The translations under genes were made by a program, and so were the position numbers. Below, piece after piece: positions 15,721-23,538 of a stretch of DNA of 25,003 bases (positions are counted from its first letter, which is position 1; each line of letters starts with the position of its first letter). The stretch lies in contig CAAGKS010000074.1 of the NCBI GenBank assembly GCA_900770605.1, positions 1 through 25,003 on the forward strand, given 5' to 3'. A model generated the notes under the pieces. It was not told where the DNA came from, ran no database searches, and saw only the letters and a program-made list of their open reading frames with translations. The DNA comes from Clostridia bacterium. GTDB lineage: Bacteria > Bacillota > Clostridia > Oscillospirales > CAG-272.

Positions 15721-16164
15721 TTACTTCTTCTGCAACTGCTTCAAAGCTGCAAGGAAGGTCTCGATATCCTTAAACTCACGGTAGACCGATGCGAAGCGCA
15801 CGTACGCGACCTCGTCCTTTTGTCTGAGCTTTTCCATAACCAGCTCGCCGATCTCCTGCGTGGTGATCTCGTGAGAGAGAGAATTGTGAAGCTCAGCCTC
15901 GATCTCGTTAACTATCTCCTCAGCATTTACAGGGCGCTTCTCACACGCCTTGATAACGCCCGAGAGCAGTTTGTTACGGTCAAAAAGCTGCTTTGCGCCA
16001 TTCTTCTTTATTACGAATATCTGCACGGTCTCTATTATTTCAAACGTTGTAAAACGCTTCTGGCACTGCAAGCACTCACGTCTTCTGCGTATGCTGTTTC
16101 CTTCTTCCACGGGGCGAGAGTCGATAACCTTGCTGTCATAATAACCACAAATAGGACATTTCAT
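15721..16164 (-). CDS. nrdR: Transcriptional repressor NrdR
   Basis: NrdR is the nucleotide-sensing repressor of ribonucleotide reductase genes. The 147-residue product has the N-terminal zinc ribbon (Cys3, Cys6, Cys31, Cys34) with DSRPVEEGNSIRRRREC between the pairs, the DNA-binding Arg cluster at 26-29, and an ATP-cone domain from about 46 to 136 including VIKKNGAKQLFDRNKL. The length is normal. GGTGA precedes the ATG by 6 bases, and a promoter is present at 16219-16247. No ribonucleotide reductase gene lies in the window, so it acts at a distance. It is monocistronic here. Confidence 0.97.
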   Translation of the reverse strand: MKCPICGYYDSKVIDSRPVEEGNSIRRRRECLQCQKRFTTFEIIETVQIFVIKKNGAKQLFDRNKLLSGVIKACEKRPVNAEEIVNEIEAELHNSLSHEITTQEIGELVMEKLRQKDEVAYVRFASVYREFKDIETFLAALKQLQKK

Positions 16165-16218
16165 ATCGGTTCACCTTACAATCTTACAAATAAATTTCGC
16201 GGGGTCGTCCGCATCTTT

Positions 16219-16247
16219 ATTTTACCATATTTCTCCACAAAAGTAAA
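16219..16247 (-). promoter_or_regulatory. Probable nrdR promoter
   Basis: Read on the minus strand: -35 TTTACT (16242-16247), 17-base spacer, -10 TAAAAT (16219-16224) with TGG before it (extended -10). The leader is about 48 bases. It lies between nrdR and the stop of the small gene upstream. Confidence 0.65.
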
Positions 16248-16265
16248 GAGATTTCCGCAAAAAAG

Positions 16266-16541
16266 TCAGAGATAGCGTTCCCTGCACGCGTCCTCAATGA
16301 TATAGGCAAGGTGCTCGGCAGACGCGCCGTACTCGCAAATATCCTCAAAAAGCTGCCGACAATCCTTGGCGCACAGATCAACCGTACAGAAATTCTCGTC
16401 CTCTCCCTGCTTTACGTAAATCACGCTTTTGCGCGCTCCGTTGATCCTCACGCTCAAAAGCATAAATTGCTTCCCATCGTTCTGCCTTGACTCTATCAGG
16501 CTGATTACAGCCTGCGGCGCGGCATCGTTACCGTTTTTCAT
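16266..16541 (-). CDS. Small protein of unknown function (91 aa)
   Basis: A 91-residue soluble protein that I do not firmly recognise. The start is set by AAAGGAGC 8 bases before an ATG; an ATG 31 codons upstream has no ribosome site and its extra residues look random. Features: a beta-rich first half (QFMLLSVRINGARKSVIYVK), a CTVDLCAKDC segment and a helical C-terminus GASAEHLAYIIEDACRERYL. The C-terminal HLxxIIED pattern is loosely like the DUF6514 family of Clostridia, a guess from memory. It precedes nrdR on the same strand, but nrdR has its own promoter. Confidence 0.68.
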   Translation of the reverse strand: MKNGNDAAPQAVISLIESRQNDGKQFMLLSVRINGARKSVIYVKQGEDENFCTVDLCAKDCRQLFEDICEYGASAEHLAYIIEDACRERYL

Positions 16542-16572
16542 TTTTTTCGCTCCTTTCAAGTGATGCTCTACC

Positions 16573-16601
16573 ATTATATCACCGCATAAAAGTCGAATAA
16601 A
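16573..16601 (-). promoter_or_regulatory. Weak promoter candidate for the 91-aa gene
   Basis: Read on the minus strand: -10 TATAAT (16573-16578) with a poor -35 TTTATT (16596-16601) at 17 bases. The start site would fall about 25 bases before the ATG at 16541. Only the -10 is convincing. Confidence 0.4.
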
Positions 16602-16800
16602 ATCAAAAAATATACACGCTAACTCAGTTTTCATCGCGTATTTTTACCATTTTTTACATTTTTCAATGTATATTTGCATTTTGTACCACAAAAAACTTAT
16701 TTTTCCACTCCAAAGTACGCTTTTTATGCACTTTTTGATCTGCTTTTAAGATATTTTCCCTGATTTTACTTAATATTCCTACAGTGGAAATATCTTTCGG

Positions 16801-16829
16801 TTGAATTTTTACGGCTCGTATTTTATAAT
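16801..16829 (+). promoter_or_regulatory. Sigma-A promoter of the two-helix membrane protein
   Basis: -35 TTGAAT (16801-16806), 17-base spacer, -10 TATAAT (16824-16829). The predicted start near 16836 leaves a leader of about 88 AT-rich bases. Apart from this promoter, the weak one at 16573-16601 and that leader, the interval 16542-16923 holds nothing I can support as a gene. Confidence 0.7.
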
Positions 16830-16923
16830 ATTTATGAGAAACAAAGGTTTTTTCCGTTGATTTTGTTAATAAACGGTTATAAACTGAATTATTCATTTTG
16901 AAAATCATAAAAGGAGGGATCTT

Positions 16924-17169
16924 TTGAAAAATAAGAACACAAAAAAGCTCTCGCCGATCACCGCGCGCGTCCTTACATACGCCCTTTTCGCCTGCCTTTG
17001 CCACGGAGTTGCGGTGTGCCTGTTTGCCCTGCTCAATCCCTACGGCTATCCGCGCACATACCTTGCCGACACCGTCACGTATATGCTCGAGCACACGCTC
17101 ATGAGCGTCGCGCTTACGCTGATCGGCTCGTTCGTGCTTCAAATCGAGCAAAATAAAAAAAGTGAGTAA
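16924..17169 (+). CDS. Small two-helix membrane protein (81 aa, TTG start)
   Basis: An 81-residue membrane protein of unknown function. A Lys-rich start (MKNKNTKK) is followed by hydrophobic segments at about 15-38 and 53-73 and a charged end EQNKKSE, so both ends probably face the cytoplasm. The start codon is TTG, supported by a strong AGGAGG 6-7 bases upstream; no in-frame ATG exists before residue 54. The gene has its own promoter at 16801-16829, and its TAA stop lies inside the terminator hairpin. I do not recognise the family. Confidence 0.7.
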   Translation: MKNKNTKKLSPITARVLTYALFACLCHGVAVCLFALLNPYGYPRTYLADTVTYMLEHTLMSVALTLIGSFVLQIEQNKKSE

Positions 17170-17193
17170 CGTCAAAGCGTTACTCACTTTTTT
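17155..17193. terminator. Bidirectional terminator shared by the small membrane gene and rnpB
   Basis: AGTGAGTAACG (17161-17171) and CGTTACTCACT (17178-17188) form an 11-bp stem with a TCAAAG loop, flanked by an A-run before and a T-run after. It therefore ends the plus-strand membrane gene and, read the other way, RNase P RNA, whose 3' end is immediately adjacent at 17194. Confidence 0.92.
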
Positions 17194-17547
17194 GTAACTT
17201 TGCCTATAAGCCGGGTTCTGTCGAGAACGGTCATCAATCTTCGCTTACCGTCACCGATAAGCTTCGGGGGAAATTCCCCGTGCCACCTGCGGATATGTGT
17301 CGGGCAGACGATCCGACTGCGGTGTTGCTTCGGATAGGGTTTACAGCAAACCTATGTTACCATAGGAGTGGGTGAGCTCTTACCTCGCCTTTCCATCCTT
17401 ACCTCTTTCGAGGCGGTCTATTTCTGTTGCACTTTCCCGGGAGTCGCCTCCGGCTGACGTTATCAGCTACCCTGCCCTGTGAAGCCCGGACTTTCCTCGC
17501 GGTAATACCTTTCGGCAACATACCGCGCGACCGTTTAACAAAGTTAC
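17194..17547 (-). ncRNA. rnpB: RNase P RNA (M1 RNA)
   Basis: The catalytic RNA that trims tRNA 5' ends. On the minus strand the universally conserved segments occur in order: GAGGAAAGTCCGGGCTTC near the 5' end, ACAGAAA followed by GACCGCC, GGTAAGAGCTCACC in the specificity domain, GCAACACC, and GACAGAACCCGGCTTA near the 3' end. The termini GTAACTTTG and CAAAGTTAC pair to make helix P1 and set the boundaries, giving about 354 nt. The pattern looks like bacterial class A; I cannot fold it fully here. It has its own consensus promoter at 17554-17582 and the terminator at 17155-17193. Confidence 0.95.
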
Positions 17548-17553
17548 TGTGTG

Positions 17554-17582
17554 ATTATAGCACATTTTCAGAGTTTTGTCAA
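17554..17582 (-). promoter_or_regulatory. Consensus extended -10 promoter of rnpB
   Basis: Read on the minus strand: -35 TTGACA (17577-17582), 17-base spacer, -10 TATAAT (17554-17559) preceded by TGC. Start would be a few bases before the RNase P P1 helix. The TGA stop of the upstream ATPase gene (17579-17581) lies inside the -35 hexamer. Confidence 0.9.
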
Positions 17583-18634
17583 TAGTAGCGCTCGATGTCC
17601 CCGATCGTCGCGTTGCACTTTCGCTGCACGCCGTCGAAATCCATCGCCTCAACGTATATCTGCTCGGCGAGAGCGTGAGCCCTTCCTGCCGCCGCAAGCC
17701 TCTCTGCCGCCAGCGACAGCAACGTATCGTACGCCTGCGCGGACGCCCTTTGCACCGCCCGAACGTCTGACAGGGCGTTTTTGTCCACAAACCTTTGGCA
17801 CTTTATCGTGCGCTCGTCGTCAGGCGCGCTCCTACAAAGATAAAACAGCTCTCGGGTGTCAAGAAAAAGTATCTCATCAGGCACGAGATCGGATACCGTA
17901 TCGTACGACACCGCCACGTCGCACCCCTTAAGCCTTGCGGTGCGCAAAAGCTCCAGCATAAACAAAACTCCAACGCCGTAATAATCCTCAACGGCATAGA
18001 TCTGCTCCGCCGCATTTTTCAGCGTGTCAAGGCGCACACCGCCCTTAACGCCGAATGCGCTTATCTGCATACGCTCCACGCTTCCGCTCCCTGCTCTGCA
18101 TCTGCCGCATATCTTATCCGCATTCTTAGAAAGCTTTTCTCTTTGAGCAAAGCGCAAGGAGAGCGACCTGCCCGCCTCGGCGGTCTTACTTGCCGCGCAG
18201 AGATAAGAGTACGCGCAAGCATACTCACGCTTTTTGAGAAAAGCGTACTCCGATATGCGCTCCCTGCTCTCAACGAGGCGCGCGGTGTTCCAAAAATCTC
18301 CGAGATTTATTATCTCGTCACACGCCCCCGCAAGCGCGGTATCACAGCTATGGGGAGCAGTGCCGTCAAGCAAGGCGATCCTTCCGTCTATTATCACGCC
18401 GTCAAGCGAATCCGTGTCAGACGAGCAGTAATAGTACCGCACGCCCTTTCCCTTCATCTGCGCGTGCTTGGCAACACGGCGCAAAAAGCTGCTCTTTCCC
18501 GTTCCGGGACCGCCCTTGATAACGTATCTGTGGACTATCTGCGGAGCATAAAATATCTCGTCAAAGAAGCTCACGAAGCCGTTTCCCGAATTTGCGGCGG
18601 CAAAATACGCTTCCTCGTTCACCCTATCTATCAA
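17579..18634 (-). CDS. PRK06851-like P-loop ATPase
   Basis: A 351-residue predicted ATPase. The N-terminal part closely follows the PRK06851-type pattern known in spore-forming Firmicutes: GNGFVSFFDEI, Walker A GGPGTGKSS at 41-49, then YYCSSDTDSLDGVIIDGRIALLDGTAPH. Family members, as I recall, often carry a second P-loop domain; here no second Walker A is visible, so the C-terminal half may be degenerate. Its role is unknown. The start is TTG at 18634, with AGGGGGG 6 bases upstream; the GTG four codons later is an alternative. It follows spoIIIAH after 54 bases without a terminator, so it may be co-transcribed with the sporulation operon. Its stop codon overlaps the rnpB -35 box. Confidence 0.8.
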   Translation of the reverse strand: MIDRVNEEAYFAAANSGNGFVSFFDEIFYAPQIVHRYVIKGGPGTGKSSFLRRVAKHAQMKGKGVRYYYCSSDTDSLDGVIIDGRIALLDGTAPHSCDTALAGACDEIINLGDFWNTARLVESRERISEYAFLKKREYACAYSYLCAASKTAEAGRSLSLRFAQREKLSKNADKICGRCRAGSGSVERMQISAFGVKGGVRLDTLKNAAEQIYAVEDYYGVGVLFMLELLRTARLKGCDVAVSYDTVSDLVPDEILFLDTRELFYLCRSAPDDERTIKCQRFVDKNALSDVRAVQRASAQAYDTLLSLAAERLAAAGRAHALAEQIYVEAMDFDGVQRKCNATIGDIERYY

Positions 18635-18688
18635 TGCTATCCCCCCTGTTGCCGTAATAATATGTACTTATCAAAGGTCCTCGAATAA

Positions 18689-19270
18689 TTATCTCTCGAT
18701 TATCTTTACGTTCACAGGCTCGATACCTGCCTGCGCATATACTATCTCATTTATCTGGGATATCTGCGCGGGGAGAAGTCCGTCGCTCTTTACCACGATG
18801 CTCGCGCCGTCCTCGCTGATAACCGCAACGCATTCCTCAAATCCCTTTGCGAGAATGAGGGTCTCAATGTTCGCCTCTGCCTCCATAACGCTTGCGAGCT
18901 TGCTTATCTGCGCAAGGGCGTCATTCTTTGCGGTCTCCGTTGACGCCGCGTTATCCACCACGCTTTGAAGCACCTCTATCGCCTCGTCACGAGTTCTCTG
19001 GCGGTTTACCTGAACGCTGGAAAAATACGTATCCGCAGAGTTGTCAGTCGAGCCTGTATCGCCGTTCGGCTTGTTTGTATCCGTCGTGCCCGCATTCATT
19101 CCTGCGCTCTGATCGTAGTCAAAGCCGTCGTTCTTATCGGTATTGAAGATAACCAGGTTTATCGCTACCGCGATGACCGTGAGCATCACAGCTCCGAAAA
19201 TAATAAAATTACGCTTTCCTATTTTTTTGCAAACGTCGCTTACCTTCTTTTTGAAATTATCAAGCTTCAT
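18689..19270 (-). CDS. spoIIIAH: Stage III sporulation protein AH
   Basis: SpoIIIAH is the mother-cell membrane protein that binds forespore SpoIIQ across the intermembrane space and forms a ring. The 193-residue product has a short basic cytoplasmic start, one transmembrane helix at about 21-42, a flexible Asp/Asn/Gly/Thr-rich linker, and a ring-building domain beginning YFSSVQVNRQRTRDEAIEVL and containing KGFEECVAVISEDGASIVV. The ATG has GGAG 6 bases upstream. It is the last canonical gene of the spoIIIA operon, 67 bases after spoIIIAG. A SpoIIQ partner gene is not in the window. Confidence 0.94.
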   Translation of the reverse strand: MKLDNFKKKVSDVCKKIGKRNFIIFGAVMLTVIAVAINLVIFNTDKNDGFDYDQSAGMNAGTTDTNKPNGDTGSTDNSADTYFSSVQVNRQRTRDEAIEVLQSVVDNAASTETAKNDALAQISKLASVMEAEANIETLILAKGFEECVAVISEDGASIVVKSDGLLPAQISQINEIVYAQAGIEPVNVKIIER

Positions 19271-19337
19271 AATACGCTCCTCCGAATTTTAAGTTTACGC
19301 TACATATATATTTCGTCCCACAGACAAATATACCCCT

Positions 19338-19850
19338 TCACTGTGAGGACGCTACGAAAATTTTATTTGTGCTGATATCCAGCGCCGCAGCCACAAGAGA
19401 AATTATCTGCTGACGGACGTGGGCATCGTTCCCCCCTTGACAAACAACGCCGATACCCGCGATCTCCGGGTTTTCATAAGCGCATACTATCGCGCTCTTA
19501 TCCGCGCCGCTTCCCGAGAGAACTATCTCGCTCTTGTATCCCGACGCGCTGCTTTGTGTGTCAAAGGCATATACCGTTCTGTACCCGCCCTTGAGGCTTA
19601 CGAACACACTCACCTGCCCCGCTCCGCTGACGCCCGAGCAAAGCTCGCGCACGCGCTCCTCTAAATTCTCGGCGTATTTTTCAGCATCGTATTCCTGAAT
19701 GCCGTACGCCGCCGCGTCGGACTTTTCGTCTTTGCCGCTTGAAGAGCCGTACAGTAAAAGAAAAATACCCAGCGCTCCGCAGGCGCAAAGAATGATCATC
19801 CTCTGCCATTTGTTTTTATTGACGCTATCGTTTTTATCGTTTTTTGCCAT
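19338..19850 (-). CDS. spoIIIAG: Stage III sporulation protein AG
   Basis: SpoIIIAG forms a large ring in the mother-cell outer forespore membrane, as part of the channel. The 170-residue product has a transmembrane helix at about 17-35 followed by a domain with VSVFVSLKGGYRTVYAF and the typical C-terminus PEIAGIGVVCQGGND followed by VRQQIISLVAAALDI. It is shorter than the Bacillus subtilis protein (about 230 residues), mainly in the linker. The ATG has AAGG about 8 bases upstream. It lies 50 bases after spoIIIAF. Confidence 0.94.
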   Translation of the reverse strand: MAKNDKNDSVNKNKWQRMIILCACGALGIFLLLYGSSSGKDEKSDAAAYGIQEYDAEKYAENLEERVRELCSGVSGAGQVSVFVSLKGGYRTVYAFDTQSSASGYKSEIVLSGSGADKSAIVCAYENPEIAGIGVVCQGGNDAHVRQQIISLVAAALDISTNKIFVASSQ

Positions 19851-19900
19851 ATTTTTTACCTTTTCTCATATTCGCATAATATCTGCGCTTGATGGGCGCG

Positions 19901-20380
19901 TCAAATATCGTATATTATCTCGCATTCGACCCCTGCCGACTCTCTGATATACGCTCCGATGAGCTCGGGATCGGCGGCAAGCGCCGAGATGTCGGTTATG
20001 TATACCCGTACCTTTTCAAGCACTCTGCCGCCGTCCGTCCTGCTCACGTTCAGCTCAACGCGGAGCTTATCCGCGGATATCCCAAGCCTTGCCGCAAGTC
20101 CCTCGGCAAGTGCGTCGCACGCGCGCCGCTCGTCAGACGCCGCCCAGTATTCGTTGTAGATAGCCTCGTAATCCTGCCCGGAGCTCAGACTGTCGCCAAG
20201 GATATCAAAAATACCCCTGTCCGCAGGCAATATGCGGCTTATCGGTATCACCATACAGCATATCACACATAGCGCACACAAATATTCAAGATATTTTTTT
20301 GTGCTCTCGCTCGGCGTCAGCGCGCTGACTATCCCCGAAACTATGCACACCGAAAAAAGAACCGAAAAATATTCCTGCAT
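19901..20380 (-). CDS. spoIIIAF: Stage III sporulation protein AF
   Basis: SpoIIIAF is a membrane protein of the SpoIIIA complex. The 159-residue product has two N-terminal hydrophobic helices (about 4-22 and 31-51) and a soluble C-terminal domain with RLGISADKLRVELNVS and VRVYITDISALAADPELI. The ATG at 20380 is 3 bases after the spoIIIAE stop, and the ribosome site GGGGTGAGG overlaps that stop, so translation is coupled. Its identity rests on both sequence pattern and fixed operon position. Confidence 0.9.
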   Translation of the reverse strand: MQEYFSVLFSVCIVSGIVSALTPSESTKKYLEYLCALCVICCMVIPISRILPADRGIFDILGDSLSSGQDYEAIYNEYWAASDERRACDALAEGLAARLGISADKLRVELNVSRTDGGRVLEKVRVYITDISALAADPELIGAYIRESAGVECEIIYDI

Positions 20381-20383
20381 ACC

Positions 20384-21487
20384 TCACCCCACGGCAACCG
20401 CGCATTTGACAAATATCCCAAGCGACACGCAAAATACCACCGAGCATATCGAAAGCGCTCCCACAAGACAGCCGTATATGTTTCCAAGCTCGCCAAGCAG
20501 GCGCGACTCCTGCTCGCAGCCGAGCATCTGAGCCATACCGCCGCTGACCAAAAATATCAGCCTCGTCATCAGAAGCGATATGATAGGCGGAAGCGTCACG
20601 GACGCCACCAAAATAACTCCGCCGACTCCCACCACGCTTTTAACGTACTGCACGCTCCCCGCCACTGTCCGCAAGGTGTCTCCCACCGCGCCGCCGATAG
20701 AGGGGATAAGCGTCTGCGTCAGTAGCTTTCCGCCTCGCGCTGCCGCCGTGTCCGCCGCCGTTGCGATAGAGGTCTGCGCGCCGAGCGCAAACACCAATAT
20801 CACCATCACCGCCGCCGTCAAAAAATTGTATATCCTCTTGACCGCGCCTGTAAAACCGCCAAGCAACGCGCCCGAGCTGAGCGATGAGCATAACGCCGTC
20901 ATTCCCATCACGTAGCACACGGGTATCACCGTGGCGGCGCACACCTTCCGTATCACCGCCATAAGCGCGTAAAGCGTCGCGCTCGATACGCTTGCCGTGC
21001 CCACGTTTCCACCCATAGCAAACGCCGCGGCGGTCACGGGTATCATGCTCCCGATAAGCGCGCCAAGACCGTCAAAAGCCTTCTCGATAGCCTCAAAATC
21101 CTTACCGAGCACGCTTATCAGCGCAGCACTTATGACACAAGCGCTGATAAATTTAAATCCCACGCGCACTCCCTCTCGGTCAAATCCCTCGCAGATACGA
21201 TTTGAGACAGCGCATATAAGTATGAGCCCCGCCACCGTACAAAAGGTCACGGACGCCGCCGAAAACGCGTCCGAGAGCATTTCTCCCACACGCTCAAAAA
21301 TGCTTTCGGCGCTGAGCATCTGCATAAGCGTGTCCGCGTTTTCCTCGACATTGCCCTCAAGCGCATCTTGGAAAAACTCATCAGCCGTACCCTCCGCAAG
21401 CGCATCGGCGGACGCGAATACCTCCACACCGCCGCCGCTCATCAGCAGAAGCATCACCAAAGTCACAAATATTCTCTTAAATCTCAT
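20384..21487 (-). CDS. spoIIIAE: Stage III sporulation protein AE
   Basis: SpoIIIAE is the large multi-pass membrane component of the SpoIIIA channel. The 367-residue product starts with a signal-peptide-like segment MRFKRIFVTLVMLLLMSGGG ending near VFA-SA (about 25), then has several transmembrane helices, with conserved-looking GSMIPVTAAAFAMGGNVGTA and SIGGAVGDTLRTVAGS segments. The true start is the ATG at 21487, which overlaps the spoIIIAD stop as ATGA (21484-21487); the frame stays open further upstream but that part is out-of-frame shadow of spoIIIAD. It is about 30 residues shorter than the Bacillus subtilis protein. Confidence 0.94.
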   Translation of the reverse strand: MRFKRIFVTLVMLLLMSGGGVEVFASADALAEGTADEFFQDALEGNVEENADTLMQMLSAESIFERVGEMLSDAFSAASVTFCTVAGLILICAVSNRICEGFDREGVRVGFKFISACVISAALISVLGKDFEAIEKAFDGLGALIGSMIPVTAAAFAMGGNVGTASVSSATLYALMAVIRKVCAATVIPVCYVMGMTALCSSLSSGALLGGFTGAVKRIYNFLTAAVMVILVFALGAQTSIATAADTAAARGGKLLTQTLIPSIGGAVGDTLRTVAGSVQYVKSVVGVGGVILVASVTLPPIISLLMTRLIFLVSGGMAQMLGCEQESRLLGELGNIYGCLVGALSICSVVFCVSLGIFVKCAVAVG

Positions 21488-21882
21488 AGCGATATTCCCC
21501 GCGATATCTGCGACGCGTATTCGATAAGGTCCTGCAATATCGGCAAGGACATCAGCACGAGCGCAAGCTTTGCCGCGCTCTCCACCGCGCCCGAGGCGGT
21601 ATGCTCTCCGCAATCCCGACAAATATCCGAGCATATCCTGCATATCGCGCACACTCCGAGCGCTTTGAGCATTACAGTCAGATATTCGCTCGGCACGAAC
21701 GAAGCGCCAATTCCCTGCAAATACTCCACGGCGCGCAGGAGCAAGGACACCACCAAGCCAAGCGCCACCACCGCGCCGCCAAGCTTGACGGCAACTCCAA
21801 CGCCACCCGCGCTCTTGCCGACTATCACCGCAGCCGCCGCGCAAAGCAGAGCTATTCCGCATATCTTCAACAGCTCGCCCAT
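21484..21882 (-). CDS. spoIIIAD: Stage III sporulation protein AD
   Basis: A 132-residue hydrophobic protein of the SpoIIIA complex, with about four membrane segments and conserved-looking LVVSLLLRAVEYLQG and AAKLALVLMSLPILQDLIEY. The ATG follows the spoIIIAC stop directly (TAG then ATG), with only a weak ribosome site, so it probably depends on translation of spoIIIAC. It overlaps spoIIIAE by 4 bases. SpoIIIAC and SpoIIIAD are related to each other and to small membrane parts of secretion systems. Confidence 0.93.
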   Translation of the reverse strand: MGELLKICGIALLCAAAAVIVGKSAGGVGVAVKLGGAVVALGLVVSLLLRAVEYLQGIGASFVPSEYLTVMLKALGVCAICRICSDICRDCGEHTASGAVESAAKLALVLMSLPILQDLIEYASQISRGISL

Positions 21883-22077
21883 CTAAAATCCAAACACCGA
21901 CTGTACGCTCTCAAACAACAGTCCTATCTCCTCGACGAGCATCAGCATGACGACGAGTATTCCCGCCACAGTCACGAGCATTGCCTGCTCGTCTCTGCCC
22001 GATTTATTAAGTATAGCGACCGCAAAGGATACGAGTATCCCCACCCCCGCGATCTTCAAAATAAGGCTAACGTCCAT
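21883..22077 (-). CDS. spoIIIAC: Stage III sporulation protein AC
   Basis: A 64-residue two-helix membrane protein, normal size for SpoIIIAC. Helices run at about 6-23 and 32-50, joined by the NKSGRDEQAM loop that is typical of the family. AAAGGA lies 7 bases before the ATG. It abuts spoIIIAD without a gap and is 39 bases after spoIIIAB. Confidence 0.93.
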   Translation of the reverse strand: MDVSLILKIAGVGILVSFAVAILNKSGRDEQAMLVTVAGILVVMLMLVEEIGLLFESVQSVFGF

Positions 22078-22116
22078 TTCAATATCCTTTCGTATTTTGC
22101 CTTTTTCCCGACACGC

Positions 22117-22590
22117 TCATAAAAGCAGGATAACGATGACGAGCGCCGAGCAAAGACAGAGCGTGCCGTTGAGCTTGCGCTTTACGGGAAGCTGCTCCGC
22201 AAGCAGATTTCTGTATCCCCAAAGCAGCTCTGCCGTACGGTCGCAAAGAGAAAGCTGCTCGTGCTTGTATCCGCGACCCACGTCAGCGGCAAAGCGTTGC
22301 ATCGCCTCACTTATCTCGGGGCTGAGTATCTCGCACGCGTCAAGCAGCTCACTCACCGTCCGCGCGCCCCTGAACCGTTGCGCGCCGCATTTTTGGAATA
22401 TGGTATCGGGGCATCTTTCAAGAGCCGTCGGTATGGGCATAGAAAAGCAGTCTATCTCTGAGCGCAGATACCTCACAAAATCAATAAAGCCTTCCGTCTG
22501 CATAAGCGCCATGCGCGCCCTGTGATTGAGCCAATAAGCAAGCGCGCCGCCGCAAGAAACTATCATAAGCACACCCGCGATCTTAAACAT
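22117..22590 (-). CDS. spoIIIAB: Stage III sporulation protein AB
   Basis: A 157-residue protein with an N-terminal helix (about 3-20), a helical soluble middle and a C-terminal helix (about 139-157), as expected for SpoIIIAB, which resembles the type II secretion F-type platform fold. RYLRSEIDCFSMPIPTALERC and the C-terminal LAEQLPVKRK segment are family-like. The start is the ATG at 22590, set by GGAG 7 bases upstream; upstream codons in the same frame belong to spoIIIAA, which overlaps by 8 bases. Confidence 0.91.
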   Translation of the reverse strand: MFKIAGVLMIVSCGGALAYWLNHRARMALMQTEGFIDFVRYLRSEIDCFSMPIPTALERCPDTIFQKCGAQRFRGARTVSELLDACEILSPEISEAMQRFAADVGRGYKHEQLSLCDRTAELLWGYRNLLAEQLPVKRKLNGTLCLCSALVIVILLL

Positions 22591-23515
22591 ATATACGCTC
22601 CGCCTCCTCCCAGCTCGTGACGTCGTAAGCATACTCGCGCTCCCCCGCTCGCCTTGATATACCAACGTAATACTCAAAGGCGCACGCCTCGTGCAAGCGC
22701 CGAAAGCCGTTCCTGCGGAGCAGCGCTTCAAGGCTTTGCGCGTGCGCGGTCGCAAGAACGGGAACTCCGCTGTTCCGCGCCTGTATAACGGCGCTCACGT
22801 CACCGCTTCCGCATAGCTCGTCACATACCACAAGCTCAGCGTTAAGGCTTCGCGCGGCTATCTCTATACCTATCTCGCGCGAATATCCCGAAAGCACGTC
22901 GGCGCAAAGCGTCCGCGCGCCAAGATATACGCCGAGCTCTCCGCGCGTATCGACGACCACCACGCGCATCGCTCCGCCACCCTCGCGAAAATCGCAGAGC
23001 TTGGCTATAACGCTTCGCAAAAGCGTGGTCTTTCCAACACCGGGGGGAGAATATATCAAAGCTCCGCTCTTTGTCTTGCGGAGCAGCTTGCAGATATCCG
23101 CGCCCACGTCGCTTATCCTGCGAGGCAGACGGAAGCAAAGCGAGGAAATATCGTAAACTCCCGTTATCGCGTCTCCGCTCATCACCGCCCTGCCCGCCAC
23201 GCCAACGCGTATTCCGCCGTTTATGGTAACGTAGCCCTTGTTGATGGTGTCGGCGTAGGCGTATAACGAATACTCGCAAAGCTCCGCCATTATCTGCGCC
23301 ATCTGCGTGCGGTCAAGGACACAGGAGAGCGCGATATTGCCGCCGTCACAGACCACGCTCGCGAGCTTATCGGCGCGCAGTCTTATCTCCTGCGGCTTGA
23401 TGCCGCGCCTTGCGAGCGCCTCAAGCTCCCCGCAAAGCTCACTCGGAAAAATGCTTGAAAATACGCTCGGAAATGCATCGCAAAAGCTGCCTCGCCCGTC
23501 TATTACTACCGCCAT
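22583..23515 (-). CDS. spoIIIAA: Stage III sporulation protein AA (secretion-type ATPase)
   Basis: The 310-residue ATPase of the SpoIIIA channel, acting on the mother-cell side. Walker A is SPPGVGKTT at 156-164. A first acidic strand MRVVVVDTRGE lies near 183-193 and the Walker B segment AELVVCDELCG near 226-236; the DELCG form differs from the DEIG I would expect, but the acidic pair is intact. The N-terminal part contains QEIRLRADK and the C-terminal part VLATAHAQSLEALLRR. The ATG at 23515 has an AGGTGAGG ribosome site. It heads the operon, just downstream of a candidate sigma-E promoter. Confidence 0.95.
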   Translation of the reverse strand: MAVVIDGRGSFCDAFPSVFSSIFPSELCGELEALARRGIKPQEIRLRADKLASVVCDGGNIALSCVLDRTQMAQIMAELCEYSLYAYADTINKGYVTINGGIRVGVAGRAVMSGDAITGVYDISSLCFRLPRRISDVGADICKLLRKTKSGALIYSPPGVGKTTLLRSVIAKLCDFREGGGAMRVVVVDTRGELGVYLGARTLCADVLSGYSREIGIEIAARSLNAELVVCDELCGSGDVSAVIQARNSGVPVLATAHAQSLEALLRRNGFRRLHEACAFEYYVGISRRAGEREYAYDVTSWEEAERIYV

Positions 23516-23538
23516 AACGCCTCACCTCTCTCTACCAA

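Noticed and set aside
15607..16275. Plus-strand open frame opposite nrdR
   Set aside because: It begins inside a terminator loop and runs antisense through the conserved nrdR gene.
16663..17187. Minus-strand open frame of 174 codons between the small genes
   Set aside because: It runs through the terminator hairpin and antisense to the TTG-start gene, and the AT-rich half looks random.
17467..17790. Minus-strand open frame overlapping rnpB
   Set aside because: It covers conserved RNase P RNA and its promoter, and is out of frame with the ATPase gene.
20384..21862. A longer spoIIIAE start at 21862
   Set aside because: The extra 125 codons read Arg-rich, out-of-frame spoIIIAD sequence; the ATG at 21487 has the expected ATGA overlap and signal peptide.
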